The notes: generated by a model not told the origin, from the letters alone. Counted from the first letter of the stretch, positions 47,799 to 60,137 are shown. The stretch is 64,000 nt of DNA from Clavelina lepadiformis (GCF_947623445.1 NC_135247.1:4218501-4282500); one strand, 5' to 3'. A program made the numbers and translations.

Positions 47799-49174
47799 GA
47801 ATTCTGTTTGGTTTCGTGAGATTTACAGCAGTTTTTCCGGACTTTGCCCTATATGTAAAATGCGGCGTTGCAAAATTCAAAAGTCTCGAAAATGGAGTAC
47901 GCAGCATATCAAATGTTACCAAACGACCATTGGCATAAAGCTTTGCCAAGTCAAAATTTTCATCAAGTGGAGTCCGACTAATGTTTTCGATAAGTTGCCA
48001 AAATGGAGTTGTTCAAATCCCTTGCCCTTTGTAAGTATAGGCAAGTGTATCAATATTAAAAGCGGCTACAATAGCTGGTAGCTACCAACGGGCGTAAAGT
48101 TTAAAGGCCCTACACATAACTAACCAAAAAAAGCTACCGTATCTTTCCAGGGTATAACACAATAGTCAAAAAACACTTCGGCTCCTTTTGGTGTGCTAAC
48201 AATACAACTGCCAACAGACAACAGACTGCGGACGGTTAATGTGAGGGGCAAGTCCAAAAAACAAGTTAATTGGCTTTAATCAAAGAAAAGTTAAACGTAA
48301 TTAGCCTATACTGGAGAAAGTTTTTTGTTAATAAGTAGTGGTTAAGCAGCTAATACAGTATGGACAAAATTGAATCGCAAACTTAGCTTCCTTTATGACG
48401 GAAATCGCGGTCATTATGAGTTATGACGTCACAATGCAAAACGATGTGTTTTATGACAGATGTTTAAGTTAAGTATGGCGTACTGTAGTAGTGGTAGTTG
48501 AATAGCTAACCCGTTTTGGACGGAATACGTCTTCAAATGTTGGTAATTAGTAGCAGGTAATGATTATTTTCAGCATAGGAATGTCGTAAAAGACAGTACA
48601 TGTACTGGTTGAATATTCTCGTCTTTACGGCAGTCGGTACCTCGACTGTACCGGACTAGGTAAGCGCCAATAAACAAAACAGAGCTTGGTAAGTTGTAGC
48701 TTAATAAGTATCCATATTCTATACATTCACGAGCTGGTACAAATGCACTAAAGGTAAGCTAGCTCAAGCTTTAAACGAAGAATGTTCTTGTTATAGGCTT
48801 GCGCATCAGTAAGCTTTACTTCTACGTATTGACTTACTTGTCGGCCACATGAAACATTCTATTCATACTTTATCCAAATATCTTAGTCATACTCATTGTT
48901 TTTACATTTTGACATAATAGTCAAAGCCGCCATCTCTATCATAATTAAAGAATTTTGGCTGTTCTGCTTTGAATTTCTACTATGCAACGAATTTATTGTT
49001 ATGTTCATGTATAATCTGGTGGTATGTTACATACGATGAAAAATAAGCCTGACGAATACCTTAGAATATTAGGCCTATTGTTGCAATTAAGAAGCCCATA
49101 AAAATATGTCTTTTACTTTGATTTTTCCGATCTTTTCTTCTGCATTGCGTTTTATTTGTGCAGATAAAATATAG

Positions 49175-49180
49175 TTTATT
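49175..49180 (-). terminator. Poly(A) signal for the long form of gene 3
   Basis: AATAAA on the minus strand about 120 nt after the stop at 49302; another lies at 49151-49156. Confidence 0.5.
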
Positions 49181-49301
49181 GGGAATAAAATAACACGAAA
49201 AACAGAAGTTGTATATTTTTACATTGTAATACTATGTTAGGCTATTTGTGTGCAAAACAAATAGCTACTTTTGACATTACGCTGAAACAACTGATAATGA
49301 A

Positions 49302-49776
49302 TCATTTTTTACCACTAGAAATACTACGACAGCAAAATACATGACCCTTCAGATCGCAGGTTTTCTGCGTGTTCCAGGGAGGACAGGAACCAGCGGTGAT
49401 ACCCCAGGGAGGAGCAGAATAATGTTCATTATGACGATAACATACACGTCCCCTCCCATTAGGATTATTGTCATTGCCAACTTCTACCCAATCATTGTAA
49501 CCATCTCTGCAAAAGAACGAATTAAAACATCCCGGTTATGAATAATTTACGGTATGTCAACATGAAAATAATGTCAACAAATCCAAAGCAATGTTTCACT
49601 TCACCTTACGGGTGTCCATCGGTCACCATTTTGGATCCCTATAAGGATTGGTTCGTTATTGACACAAATGTCGCTTTTCAAGCACAGATCAGCTTCGTTG
49701 TCGATGCAATGTTGTCTGGCCGTGTCATATGTCATTGTTGCATCATCGAGTGTATAATGTTGGATGACTGGTACAC
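49302..49776 (-). CDS. Gene 3 lectin-like domain A, terminal
   Basis: Exons 49776-49605 (HYTLDDATMTYDTARQHC) and 49506-49302 (DGYNDWVEVGNDN, then FCCRSISSGKK and TGA). It lacks the donor after FCCR and ends the protein, like the single domain of gene 2 (FCCRNISSN). Confidence 0.8.
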
Positions 49777-52700
49777 CTGTTCGTGAGATCAAAAGTAAAG
49801 CAATGAAGTTATATGGTGTGATATGGCAGTGGCTTGCAAAACAACGTAAATGAAGCAAATTGAAGTGCAATGATGGATGCTGGTGAAAACGATAAAGAAC
49901 AAAGAACAGAGAAGAGAGAGAACAGAGAAGAACATAGAACAAAAGCATTCTTGACATCAAGTTACAAAATCTCTGACTAATAATAATAAAAAGAATTGAT
50001 GGATGACCTTGTGGCAACAATCTATTGAAAAGAAATATAAAACAAGCGTTTTAACATTAAAAATGTTTTCTCCAGCATTCTTACTGGGAACTAGATATTC
50101 TGTAGTTTAGGACCAAATTGTTTTTGGACTTCCAACTCACTGTAAAGTCAAATGTCTACTTTTTTGGTATCATTGCAGCGATTGCGGGGGCTATGTTAAT
50201 GTTTTTGGATGACATACTTTTTACAACAGAGTTTTTCCAAAAGAGAGATTTTATGAGAAGAACGATTAAACCAAAATCAATTGTATTTATCGCTTTTGCC
50301 ATAGCCAATCTGCTAAGGCCCCATGGTCACGTCACAATTCACATGTCGATGTGTCACAGAATATTTCCTTTGTAACCACTAACACTGTGCCAGCACTATT
50401 TACATCACACAACTATGTCAACGAGATACGTGTACCTACTAAACATTAAGCATACTGCAAGGACTTGAAAAGTAGGTTACTCTACCACACGGACACGGTC
50501 ATAGTTAAACTGGACAGCTATGTATAGCCAAGTAATACAACAGGCGCTAATTTTAAATGACACATTTTTCCTAACCAGAAAACACACAATCGCTTACTAA
50601 AAACACCAATTATCTAAATTATTACAATTCACTATTAAAATCGCCATATCATAAAATGTTATGATTTAGTATGTTTTAGTCATAGCGTATGGTTGGTTCC
50701 CCGGCTGATCTCTCGACTTGGAAGAGATATTTTACATTAACTTCACATTTATAATTAGTTTATGTTGTAGAGTTATTAGTATCGATAAGATAAATACTTA
50801 CGACAGCAAAAGACATGACTCTTTAAATCACAGGTTTTCTGAGTGTTCCAGGGAGGACAGGAACCAGCGGTGATACCCCAGGAAGGAGCAGAATAATGTT
50901 CATTATGACGATAACAAACACGACCCTTTTGGTTAGGGAAATTGTCATTGCCAATTTCTACCCAATCATTGTAACCATCTCTGCAAGGAATTAAAAATAA
51001 AGAAATTTAATACCATAAAAGAATTAAGATTTGCGCAAGCAATATGTATTGACAACCTCAATAGCATAAAGCCATAAGTTTTACCTTACGGGTGTCCACT
51101 GGTCACCATCTTGAATACCTATAAGAATTGGTTCATTGTTGATACAAATGTCGCTTTTCAAGCACAGATCAGCTTGATTGTCGATGCAATGTTGTCTGGC
51201 CGTGTCATACGTCATCGTTGCATCATCGAGGAAATAATGATGGACTGATCCACCGCCTGTGCGTTAATTTAAAAATGTAAGAATGGATTTTGTGATTGAA
51301 AAGACGATTGTTTATAATGTTATGTAAAGGGAAAACTGAAATAAAACATTGATAAAAACAGGAAGTATGTTTTCGAAAACTAAACAACAAACAAGACAGT
51401 GGAACCAATATTGATGTCTAAAGCAAGTGCTACAGCTGTAATTTTTTAATTATTTTTTATTTGTGGCGTGTAGTTGCCACTAAACCCCATTCTAAATTAA
51501 ATAAACGCTTTACATCTTCACGGTTATAAAGTGATTTTCTACAAACAAAATACTTACGACAGCAAAATACATGACCCTTTAAATCGCAGGTTTTCTGCGT
51601 ATTCCAGGGAGGGCAAACACCAGCGGTGATACCCCAGGGGGGAGCAGAATAATGTTCATTATGACGATAACAAACGCGACCCTTTTTATTAGGGAAATTG
51701 TCATTACCAACTTCTACCCAATCATTGTAACCATCTCTACAAAGAATTGAAATTCGAACAATCCGGTTATGATTAGCGATGCCAGTAACAGACAATGCAC
51801 ACAACCCGAAATAGGAAGTTTTACCTTACAGGTGTCCACTGGTCACCATTTTGAATTCCTATAATGATTGGTTCGTTATTGACACAGATGTCGCTTTTTA
51901 AGCACAAATCACGTCCATTGTTGATGCAATATTGTCTCGCCGTGTCGTACGTCATTGTTGCATCTTCCAGTGTATAATGTTGGATGATGGCGTTATCTTT
52001 TCCTTAGAATGAAAACAAACGTTAAGCCAGTCGACGAAACTGTGGTTTCTAAAACGATGTATAAAGCGAAAAATTTAATATGAAAAAGATTTACAGCAAG
52101 GATTATGATTACGCAAAACAGAATACAACTGATGAATATAGAAAATTTTCATTTGCTTTGTCTCGTGAAAAACGTTGAAAACGTGCCACAACAAATTCCT
52201 CATATATGCTTGAAGCTGAAACTTACCATTGTCGTTATTTTGCTTTTCTATTTTGTGTGTTGAATGTGCAGTAGTACCTAAAAACGCAAGAAGGATTTGT
52301 GTTAATAAACTAAATACTGAGTGTAGCCTATACATAAAGGTCTTACGCTCACAAGACTATATAGGGCAGTGGTCTTCAACCTTTTTTGTGAAATCACCCC
52401 TTTTTCGGAGTTCTGGGTCAAAATCGCCCCTATGATTATTTTTCTGCGAATGTATTTACTTCTTGCAATATACAATATGCTTTGAAATTATCACAAAAAA
52501 GAAAGAACAATCAGAAACAAGTCGAGTATGACCTTATGCAATAATAGCGCGGTAAATAACAGATACATAATTATCAAATCACAACTTGGAAGGCAATGAT
52601 AACAGCGTCTTCCACCCCCTTAAAGACTAAAATCGCCCCCCAACTTCAAAAATTGTCACAGTTGCCCCCTTGATGGACAATATTTCCTCCTGGGGGCGAT

Positions 52701-55700
52701 ATCGACCCGTTGAATAACCCTGATATAGGGGCATTTTGGCATTACGGCATTATAATGCCTTTATTTCCAAACTACTGGCTTTCCAAACTTGTGAAAGGTG
52801 CGGTGACTACCACATTTTTTGTTTTTAACCGGATTTCAACAAAAGTTTTGACGAGTTGTTAAAAATTTTTTGGCAATACTGCTAGCACCTCTTGGAATGC
52901 TTTTTGCATCCCTAGCCGGTACAAGCTCATTTGGTTAAAGACCTGGTTCTATATTGTGTAAAACCATACACCACATTCTGAACGAAAGTAGAAAAAGTAA
53001 GCTTATAGTGCAGTAGATCCTATAGATAGAGGTATAAAACCAAGTATAGCGATGACCAATAATTAATTTTTGAAAGTAATAATATAAGCAACTGGTAGAC
53101 CAGGGGTCCAAGTGTATAGTTAATGCAGACGATATGTTGCCTTAAGTGATAACATATAGGGGATTATCTAAATGAAATACATATCCTCAAACCGCTAATC
53201 TTTCTACATTATTTCCAAAAAACGTTTTTTTTTATTCTGCTCAGAGTTAGTGTGTTTGTTTGTTTACAATAACTTGCGGTTATGTATCTGACCATCAGGG
53301 TAGTATACGAAAAAGTAATCCCACCAACCAGCACCATTCGAAGATGATTCCGAACAAAAGCGTTGAAGTTTTGAAATTTGGTTTGAATTTGTTACTAATA
53401 GCTTGTTTGATCTGAACGGATTTTGGATTGGATTGTATTTTACTGAAAGCGCATACAATTAATATGTAACAAACTTTTAAGTTTTATAGAGGAGCTGAAT
53501 CTACTTGCTTCATTTCTCTCCAATTTTCTAGAATAATGCTTAATTAACAAAGTACTTACGACAACAAAATACATGACCCTTGAGATCACAGGTTTTCTGA
53601 GTGTTCCAGGGAGGGCAGGTACCGGAGGTGGTGCCCCATGGAGGAGAAGAATAATGTTCATTATGACGATAACAAACACGGCCTCTACCATTACGGTGGT
53701 TGTCTTTGCCAACTTCTACCCAGTCATTGTAACCATCTCTGCAAAAAATGCATTTAAACAACCCGGTTATGATTTACGGTCCCAACATATGGACAACCTA
53801 ATAAATAACCTCAAATCATAAGTTTTACCTTACAGGTGTCCACTGGTCACCATCTTGAATCCCTATAATGACTGGTTCATCATTGACACAGATGTCGCTT
53901 TTCAAGCACAAATCAGCTCCGTTGTTGATGCAATATTGTCTGGCTGTGTCATATGTCATTGTTGCATCATCGAGTATAAAATGCTGGACCGCTCCATTAC
54001 CTGGGCATCGGAAAGGGACGAAACAAAACACAGATCAATGGAATCATTGCAAACTTTTCATAAATGCTTTTTACCACAAGGTCATGAATTGCCAGACAAG
54101 CTTCTTCATAAATTTGAAACTGAACTTACTAGTAATGGTTGTTGGTATGACTGTGGTCGTGATTTCTGTATTGATCGTTGAAAGCGAAGCACTACCTAAA
54201 TGCAAAAAGATGTGGTGTACTAGCTATACCAAACCTATATAAAACAATGCCTAATAGGTTTACGCATGTTGGAATTTGAGCAGCTTTGACCCTATTTTAA
54301 ATGCAAAAATCTTAGGCGATGCAAGTTCACGTGTTATGTAGAAATCAACAGCTATCTATCTTAGACAAGATAGAAAAGTATAAGCCTACTCTAATTAGAA
54401 GTTAATCAACCCACATCCGTAACTTCAGTACGATTCTGTATTAATAAATAACATGTTTGTCTGTCTGTGTGTCCCCTAAAATTTAAGCTCCGACAGCCCT
54501 ACATATAGGCTACACAATACACAAGTTACACGATGATGGATTTATTGTGATTCAAGGATTGAATTTTTGTGCTTTTGCATCCAGGGTTGAAATTTGCGTC
54601 CGGATAAATAAGGAAAGTTTATGAGGAAAAAAATTCAAAGTGCTGTAAGTGAATGCATTATAACTATTTTTGAAATAAAAACGCACTCGCTGTTGTAAAT
54701 CTAAACTGAACTTAATTGTGTCCAATAGGTTATTATGCTAAAACTTATGAAACAAAATGACCTATGCCAATTACTGGAATGTCTATTGTGATTTCACGTC
54801 AAGCATTGAAATATCTGTTTGAATGAAGAGGCCAAGTTGATGGGGAGTAAAATTCGAAGTATTCTGCAAAGCAATGTTATAACTTTGGGGAATCGGGATG
54901 CACCAGGGCTTGAAAATCTAAACTTTATCTGCTGGTTTAACATATAGACTAGGCTATATAGTGCCGGAACATGTGTTTCAACAAAATGACGAAAATTTGA
55001 TAAAAACACTAAGCGCTTTTTATACATAAACACAAAATGATAAAACTTTTTGGAAACTGTAGATGGTTCTAAAAATGACAATTTAAACCTTATGTTATGG
55101 TTCGACCTTCCAGCATTGTAGTTTGTGTATTAATGATAAGTAGGATGAATTACAATTGCTCTGCACATTTTTAAGCGATCAAGTCGTTCTACAAATAGAA
55201 GTAATGCCAACTGGCTTCTTTTGTTTTTGGAAATATTGTTGTGGTTTAGAAGTCAGTCAAAAGGCTTCCTTAGTTTGGTTGATTTTAGTTTTAGTCTATA
55301 CTGGATTGTATACTGAACGCATAAATGATACAAAATAGTATGTTATGACATGGCAGTGATGATTCACAGCTATAAATCTAATTCAAAAACGTGCGCTCTT
55401 TGCTCTGATTCTAAAAAGTGATTTTCTACAAACAAAATACTTACGACAGCAGAATACATGTCCTTTAAGATCACAGGTTTTTTGCGTGTTCCAGGGAGGG
55501 CAAATACCAGCGGTGATACCCCAGGGAGGAGCAGAATAATGTTCATTATGACGATAACAAACACGACCCCTTCTATTAGGAAAGTTGTCATTACCAACTT
55601 CTACCCAATCATTGTAACCATATCTCTGCAAAGAATTGAAATTAAAACCAACCGGCTATTGTTTGAAATGCCAATGTAATAAGAACCTATACGTAATCTA

Positions 55701-57946
55701 AATTCAGTAATTTCACCTTACAGGTGTCCATTGGTCACCATTTTGTATTCCTATAAGGATTGGTTCATCATTGACACAGATGTCGCTTTTTGAGCATAAA
55801 TCACGCCCACGATCGATGCAATGTTGCCTGGCCGTATCATATGTCATTGTTGCATCATCAAGCATATAATGCCGAACTGCTGCATCATCTGTTGGTTGAA
55901 TGAAAGAAAAGGATGAATTTTGTGATGGTAAATGCTGTGTTTCATAAACTGCATAATACATCAATTTTTATTATTGTTTAGAGCATACGCGTTATACAGC
56001 TACGTGCCTCCGCAATTGTTTTCTGAAGCTGCAACCGTCCCAGGCAAGCAAACAAATTAGCCAATTATTATATTAGAATTTAGATTACAGTTTGTTTCTT
56101 ATGCAAATGAGTTATTTATTCATTTTATATTTTACATTTAGTAGTGAAATAAAAAAATGAAAAATAAATACAAAATGACAAAAAAAGTTTTCACTTTAGT
56201 TGCACAAACTACTTAAGGTTAGAGCGAGAAGATGAAAGTTATCTTCTGGTGGAAAGAGGTACACTTCAGTCGCTGTATCAGAGGGTTCATTACTTTCTGT
56301 TTCATCCTCAACCTCCGTACCTGTAATTTCTTCATCTTCATCTTCTTCGTCATCGTCATCAATATTGCAAAGATCTCCCTGGCAGCAGGTTATCGAGCAG
56401 TTAACGGCTCTCATGCCATTATTGAATCCTAGTCCTCTTCCTCCCAAGATCACGTCGCAGTCGTTGGACTGGCAAGCAAGTGGAGATATGCAACCATCGT
56501 ACAACAACTGACCAACGTTCACACCGGATACTTCGGTAAACATAAAATGGCATTGAAAGCCAAGAAATCAAGTATACGTAATGCAACCAATCTAATTGTA
56601 AATTAGATATACTCACTGTTAAAAAAACATTTGATTTATGTGATTGCTGTTCACGTATACATGTATGAACACTGACGTATTTATATGCCTACCTGATTCC
56701 AAGTCAGCTATACCCATGTAGCAGCTCCAGCCGGGAAAACATGGACGTTCCTTTTCTTTTATTAAAGCTATGCCATTGCTGTCGACGATTCGGGTTCGTT
56801 GGTAACAGAAAGGGGCTGAACTGTCTGAAAAAGGAAAATCAAATCGAACTTTATCTTTCTTTAACTTTGTCTTATGGACATCTCAAAGAACGTCTTAAGC
56901 CTTAAGAAGTGTCTTTCCATTTAAGATAAAATTTGAAGGCAGTTTTATTAACAAAACAAGAAACACTTTACAACCTGGAGGGATAATCTCTTCCGCTGCA
57001 GTTATGGGCGCGATCGTATGGGCTTCTGTTACATTTTGACCTGCCTTAGTCATCTCTTCTATATTTTCAGGAACCATTGTTTGGTTTTCGTTTACATTTC
57101 CATCCTCCCAATCCGTGATCTCTTCCTCTTCGTTATCTAAGTTGTTTTCGTTGCACAGGTCTTCTTGACAACAGGAAGATGTACAGTTCTTGATTTCTAC
57201 TTCAAAGGGGGTGTACTGTAAAGATTTCGACAACAATGCTTTACAGTCAAGCTCGCCACATTGTGCGGCCGGCATGCAGCCTCCGTAAGTTATTTCCCAA
57301 GTAGCATCTGACAACCCTGTCATAACAAAACAAACATATATATAGCCTACTTTTAAGCAAAATAGATTTATCTGCGCCTAAAATATACTTGCATTATAAA
57401 CTTTCAATTTTAGTTGGACGAATCCATTTTATATAGTGATTATACGATAGTACCTGGACTACGAATAACGGTAATGCTTGTTATTAAAACACAATTAGCT
57501 TGGACAAAGCAGATAGCTTCGCTTATATCATCGCCAATAAGAATTCCGCCATGGTTGCTAACTTGAAGTATTTGATAACAAGTAGAAACATCTGAAATAA
57601 AAAAAAATAAAAATGATTACAACAACTTTTTTTGCCTTGAATTTACGACTGATCCAAGTTAAGTTTTAGAAAGGTAACTTTCCAAAATTGGTGTTTGTGA
57701 AGAGCATCAACGCTGCAAGACATCAACAAGCAAGAAAACACAGCAAAAATTCTACCGCTTTCACGGTAAAAAATAACGTTGGAGATTATGCATGTTTTAA
57801 AATTATGGAGAAGCTAACAAAGTGCCTATATGTGTAAAGCAAAAACAAAAACTGGTTATACTTATACCGGCAGCATCACTCCTCGCCATCGACATAAGTA
57901 GAACGATTACCCCGAGACATCTTACGAATCGTCCCGCAAGTATCAT
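49302..57946 (-). CDS. Gene 3: secreted LU(2)-lectin-like(5) protein
   Basis: Seventeen exons on the minus strand total 2805 nt, exactly 935 codons including the stop at 49302-49304. Order: signal exon, LU (type 2), LU (type 1), then lectin-like domains E, D, C, B, A, with linker exons 54195-54130 (Thr-rich) and 52277-52227. All junctions between domains are phase 1, and inside each lectin-like domain the border is phase 2. No CUB or VWA is present. A shorter product is also possible by reading through the donor of the second LU exon to a stop at 56196. No membrane anchor is seen in the long form. Known LU and lectin-like folds suggest extracellular binding; the target is unknown. Confidence 0.72.
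50802..51256 (-). CDS. Gene 3 lectin-like domain B
   Basis: Exons 51256-51085 (HHYFLDDATMTYDTARQHC) and 50980-50802 (DGYNDWVEIGNDN, GRVC, CPPW, KTC, FCCR). Joined to C without a linker exon. Confidence 0.8.
51558..52002 (-). CDS. Gene 3 lectin-like domain C
   Basis: Exons 52002-51825 (six bases longer at its start; HYTLEDATMTYDTARQYC) and 51736-51558 (DGYNDWVEVGNDN, GRVC, CPPW, KTC, FCCR). Confidence 0.8.
52227..52277 (-). CDS. Gene 3 linker exon between domains D and C
   Basis: Minus strand: TTTTTAG acceptor, 51 nt reading GTTAHSTHKIEKQNNDN, GTAAGT donor, phase 1 both sides. Confidence 0.6.
52367..52722. mobile_element. Non-autonomous hAT-type element with 8-bp TSD
   Basis: 356 bp flanked by a perfect direct repeat ATATAGGG at 52359-52366 and 52723-52730. 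Termini are CAGTGGTCTTCAACC on the left and, on the other strand, CAGGGTTATTCAACG on the right, matching the CAG-G-T-TTCAAC hAT pattern. No transposase coding. It sits in the gene 3 intron between domain D and the linker at 52277. Confidence 0.85.
53560..54000 (-). CDS. Gene 3 lectin-like domain D
   Basis: Exons 54000-53829 (GNGAVQHFILDDATMTYDTA, DLCLKSDIC) and 53738-53560 (DGYNDWVEVGKDN, GRVC, CPPW, KTC, FCCR). Lengths 172 and 179 nt, the standard for the array. Confidence 0.8.
54130..54195 (-). CDS. Gene 3 Thr-rich linker exon
   Basis: Minus strand: TTTGCATTTAG acceptor, 66 nt reading GSASLSTINTEITTTVIPTT, then a GTAAGT donor. Phase 1 on both sides, the same style as gene 1 and 2 linkers; links domains E and D. 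Confidence 0.65.
55445..55888 (-). CDS. Gene 3 lectin-like domain E
   Basis: Exons 55888-55717 (HYMLDDATMTYDTARQHC, RDLC, DIC, WTPVR) and 55623-55445 (GYNDWVEVGNDN, GRVC, CPPW, KTC, VFCCR). A 2-bp AT insertion at the start of the second exon is offset by using the next AG, so the exon keeps 179 nt and reads R-Y-G-Y instead of R-D-G-Y. Confidence 0.78.
56115..56120 (-). terminator. Poly(A) signal for the short form of gene 3
   Basis: TTTATT on the plus strand, AATAAA on the minus, 76 nt downstream of the alternative stop. Confidence 0.5.
56196..56530 (-). CDS. Alternative short 3' end of gene 3
   Basis: If the donor at 56321 is not used, the frame continues to TAA at 56198-56196, giving 341 residues ending FHLLALTLSSLCN. 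An AATAAA on the minus strand at 56120-56115 lies 76 nt after the stop, which supports a real transcript end. The tail is only weakly hydrophobic, so GPI anchoring is doubtful. Confidence 0.5.
56321..56824 (-). CDS. Gene 3 LU domain 2 (type 1)
   Basis: Exons 56824-56693 (PFCYQRTRIVDSNG, CFPGWSC) and 56530-56321 (YDGC, C-QSNDC, CCQGDLCN, short acidic tail). Counterpart of gene 1 LU 1; note that the order of the two LU types is swapped between the genes. The 56321 donor (ACAG then GTACGG) is phase 1. Confidence 0.8.
56975..57591 (-). CDS. Gene 3 LU domain 1 (type 2)
   Basis: Exons 57591-57454 (DVSTCYQILQVSN) and 57316-56975 (YGGC, C-GELDC, CCQEDLCN) with a long acidic and Thr tail ending EEIIPPG. 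Counterpart of gene 1 LU 2. Confidence 0.82.
57868..57946 (-). CDS. Gene 3 signal-peptide exon
   Basis: Minus-strand ATG at 57946 opens MILAGRFVRCLGVIVLLMS, ending SMARSDAAG across a phase-1 donor. One codon shorter than the paralogues. Confidence 0.82.
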
Positions 57947-58000
57947 CGTCTCAATGTCCTGGATAGGAAATTATTCAAACGTTATCAAGTAAGTTACTGA

Positions 58001-58035
58001 GATTGTTCTATTCCCAAAACCTTCTAGAAAAAATC
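58001..58035 (-). promoter_or_regulatory. Gene 3 leader acceptor
   Basis: On the minus strand GATTTTTTCTAG ends at 58024, 77 nt before the ATG; the shared leader TACTTGATAACG lies between. A second candidate AG is nearer at about 57999. Confidence 0.45.
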
Positions 58036-58352
58036 AAAAGTAAATCCGAACGAAAATTAGCAACACACTGTATTTGAAAACGTTATGGATATTTTTAAAA
58101 AGCCAACGGCCTTAACCTAAATGCCTCCTATAAATGTAAACATATAACAACATACAGTATATTATACAACTTTTTTGAAGCCCGAATTTTGTCCGAAAGT
58201 TAAATTTAGTGAATAAATCAAAAACTTCTTTCGATGCCATTCTTTAACTGTCATCGTTTTCTAAGTTGAGCTTTGCGCACTGCGGGAAGTTTTTAGCACT
58301 CTGCGCGCATGTACATTTGTGTACAGAAAGTGAAATTACGGCGAAAATGTGG

Positions 58353-58450
58353 CAGAGTGTGACTATAAATGCGGCCCGAAACTGACCCGACTTTGTTTCA
58401 AATTTAAGCCCGAACCCGACCCGAAAAACCCGACCCGACTTACAACTCTG
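58353..58450. repeat. Short hAT-like fragment
   Basis: Starts CAGAGTGTGACTATAA and, read on the minus strand from 58450, CAGAGTTGTAAGTCGGGTCG, with CCCGACCCGA motifs between. No matching 8-bp flanks. Confidence 0.4.
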
Positions 58451-60110
58451 CATCGCTCTGGACAGCAGATATATAAACTCCTTAAACTTGTTAAAAAGCG
58501 TCACGAAAGACACTTTATGCTGTTCTGTGAGCGTATAATACTAGCAGCGGCAAAAAACAAACTCAATGCCCTAAGGTTATTAATGCGTTGAAACGGCGAG
58601 AGTCTAATACTATTACAGGTTTATATATTTTGATAAACACAAATCAAAAATTTAGGTTTATTATGACCTATGATATGTTTTGCAGTAAAATATTCATTTA
58701 AAATCGTTCGGAAAAAATTCAATACACTCATATTTTGTATGATTTTATGTGGCACAAATAGGCCTACATACAACTTGTGTTCAACGCAAATTGTACAAAG
58801 TGTCAGCCAGTGCTGATATTCTTGTGTGAATATTTAGCGAAGTTCTTTGGTGTGGCCCAACGATATCTCTTATTTTTGTTCTGTATTAAAATGTGAAATG
58901 AAAATTTTTTTGCTACGGAAAGTTAATCGTGAAGCAAACGACTTTTAGGCTAATACAAATGAGACTGATCTCTAAAACCAGCAAGCAAGTAATGCAAGAT
59001 AACCTTATTCGCAAAAACTTATTTAATTTATTTCGACATCCCAAACGTTCTTTTCTGGCCATGATGTCTGTACCGGCCATTTATTTTAAAATCATAAAAT
59101 GATAAATCGGCAATTCGAATGATCATGATCCTTATACGTTTAAAGATTCACCGAATATCTCATAACAGTTTTAATCTCCCGAATCTATCCTTTATTTTAT
59201 TGCAAAAGTATTCTTAATTCTTTAAAAAAATAGTGATAACTCACAAAGAGAAAACGGGGTTTCATTTGAGTCCAAAATACACCAAGCGCAGCACCCTTGC
59301 TTGGTTGTTATGAAATTACTCACAGCGTAAAACTTGTCGCAAAACGAGCATGGTTAGCGTAATTTCGTAAAATTGGTACGATGTGACTTTTTGTAGGATG
59401 CCTTGCTTAATGCTTAATGCTGTAATATTTTTTATAATGTATACATCATTGATACAAAATAAACAATCTTCAGTTTGGTATAACTAAATATCGCTTTGAT
59501 ATTCTCATTACACAATATTTGCACGCTCTTTCTATCATACAATATAGTTGGTAGCTACAAGAAAAAATAGGAACAAAAATTTACAAATCTACCAAGTTTT
59601 ATCTTTAACCGAGGAGCTATTTACAAAATTCTATACAGGCAAAAAATGTCTAACCTACAAAGGCTCTGAATATGTCGTCTATAAATTGCCCATCAAATCC
59701 CAATTAACACGATATCAACTAACTTAAAAGTTATTAACTATAACTTCAAAAAGTTGTTCAAATATGCTGTCTAAGATTATTAAGCGGTTGCTAGACCAGA
59801 AACCACTGGTTACTAAAATGTCGAACGTCATTTAAAACACTCATTTTGATAATTTAAAAGAAAACACTTGCCTAAACCACCTGAATAATAATTTTAAGAG
59901 AAACGATACGACTTATTTTCATATTTTCATTGCGGCTCGATTTTCAAGTGATCTTTAAATGTTGCAACGCGAGATTTTTATGTCAACTTCGGCAATTGAT
60001 CGGCAAAAGCTGCTGCAGATTTCAAGCAATCAAGCGGAGTTTCCCTCCAATATAGCGGTGCTGTATTTCCTACACGAACAACTATTTTTCAGCAAAAGCG
60101 AATTGAATTG

Positions 60111-60137
60111 CTACTTATATAGAATGAACAACTTCCG
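60111..60137 (-). promoter_or_regulatory. Gene 3 probable core promoter
   Basis: On the minus strand CGGAAGTT, 8 nt, TATATAA (60121-60115), GTAGCA. TTGGAGGG lies downstream at 60050-60043. 2.2 kb before the gene 3 ATG. Same layout as genes 1 and 2. Confidence 0.65.

Larger units (their letters stand above)
45082..49301. other. Intergenic region between converging genes 2 and 3
   Basis: Genes 2 and 3 end toward each other. No coding sequence is supported here. It contains the GGGCTGGGCTC inverted-repeat element at 46192-46826 and a decayed promoter copy at 47718-47798. The rest (45100-46190, 46830-47700, 47800-49170) shows nothing recognisable. Confidence 0.6.

Noticed and set aside
56196..56240. 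GPI-anchor signal at the end of the short gene 3 form
   Set aside because: The hydrophobic stretch is short and ends with Cys-Asn; not a convincing anchor signal.
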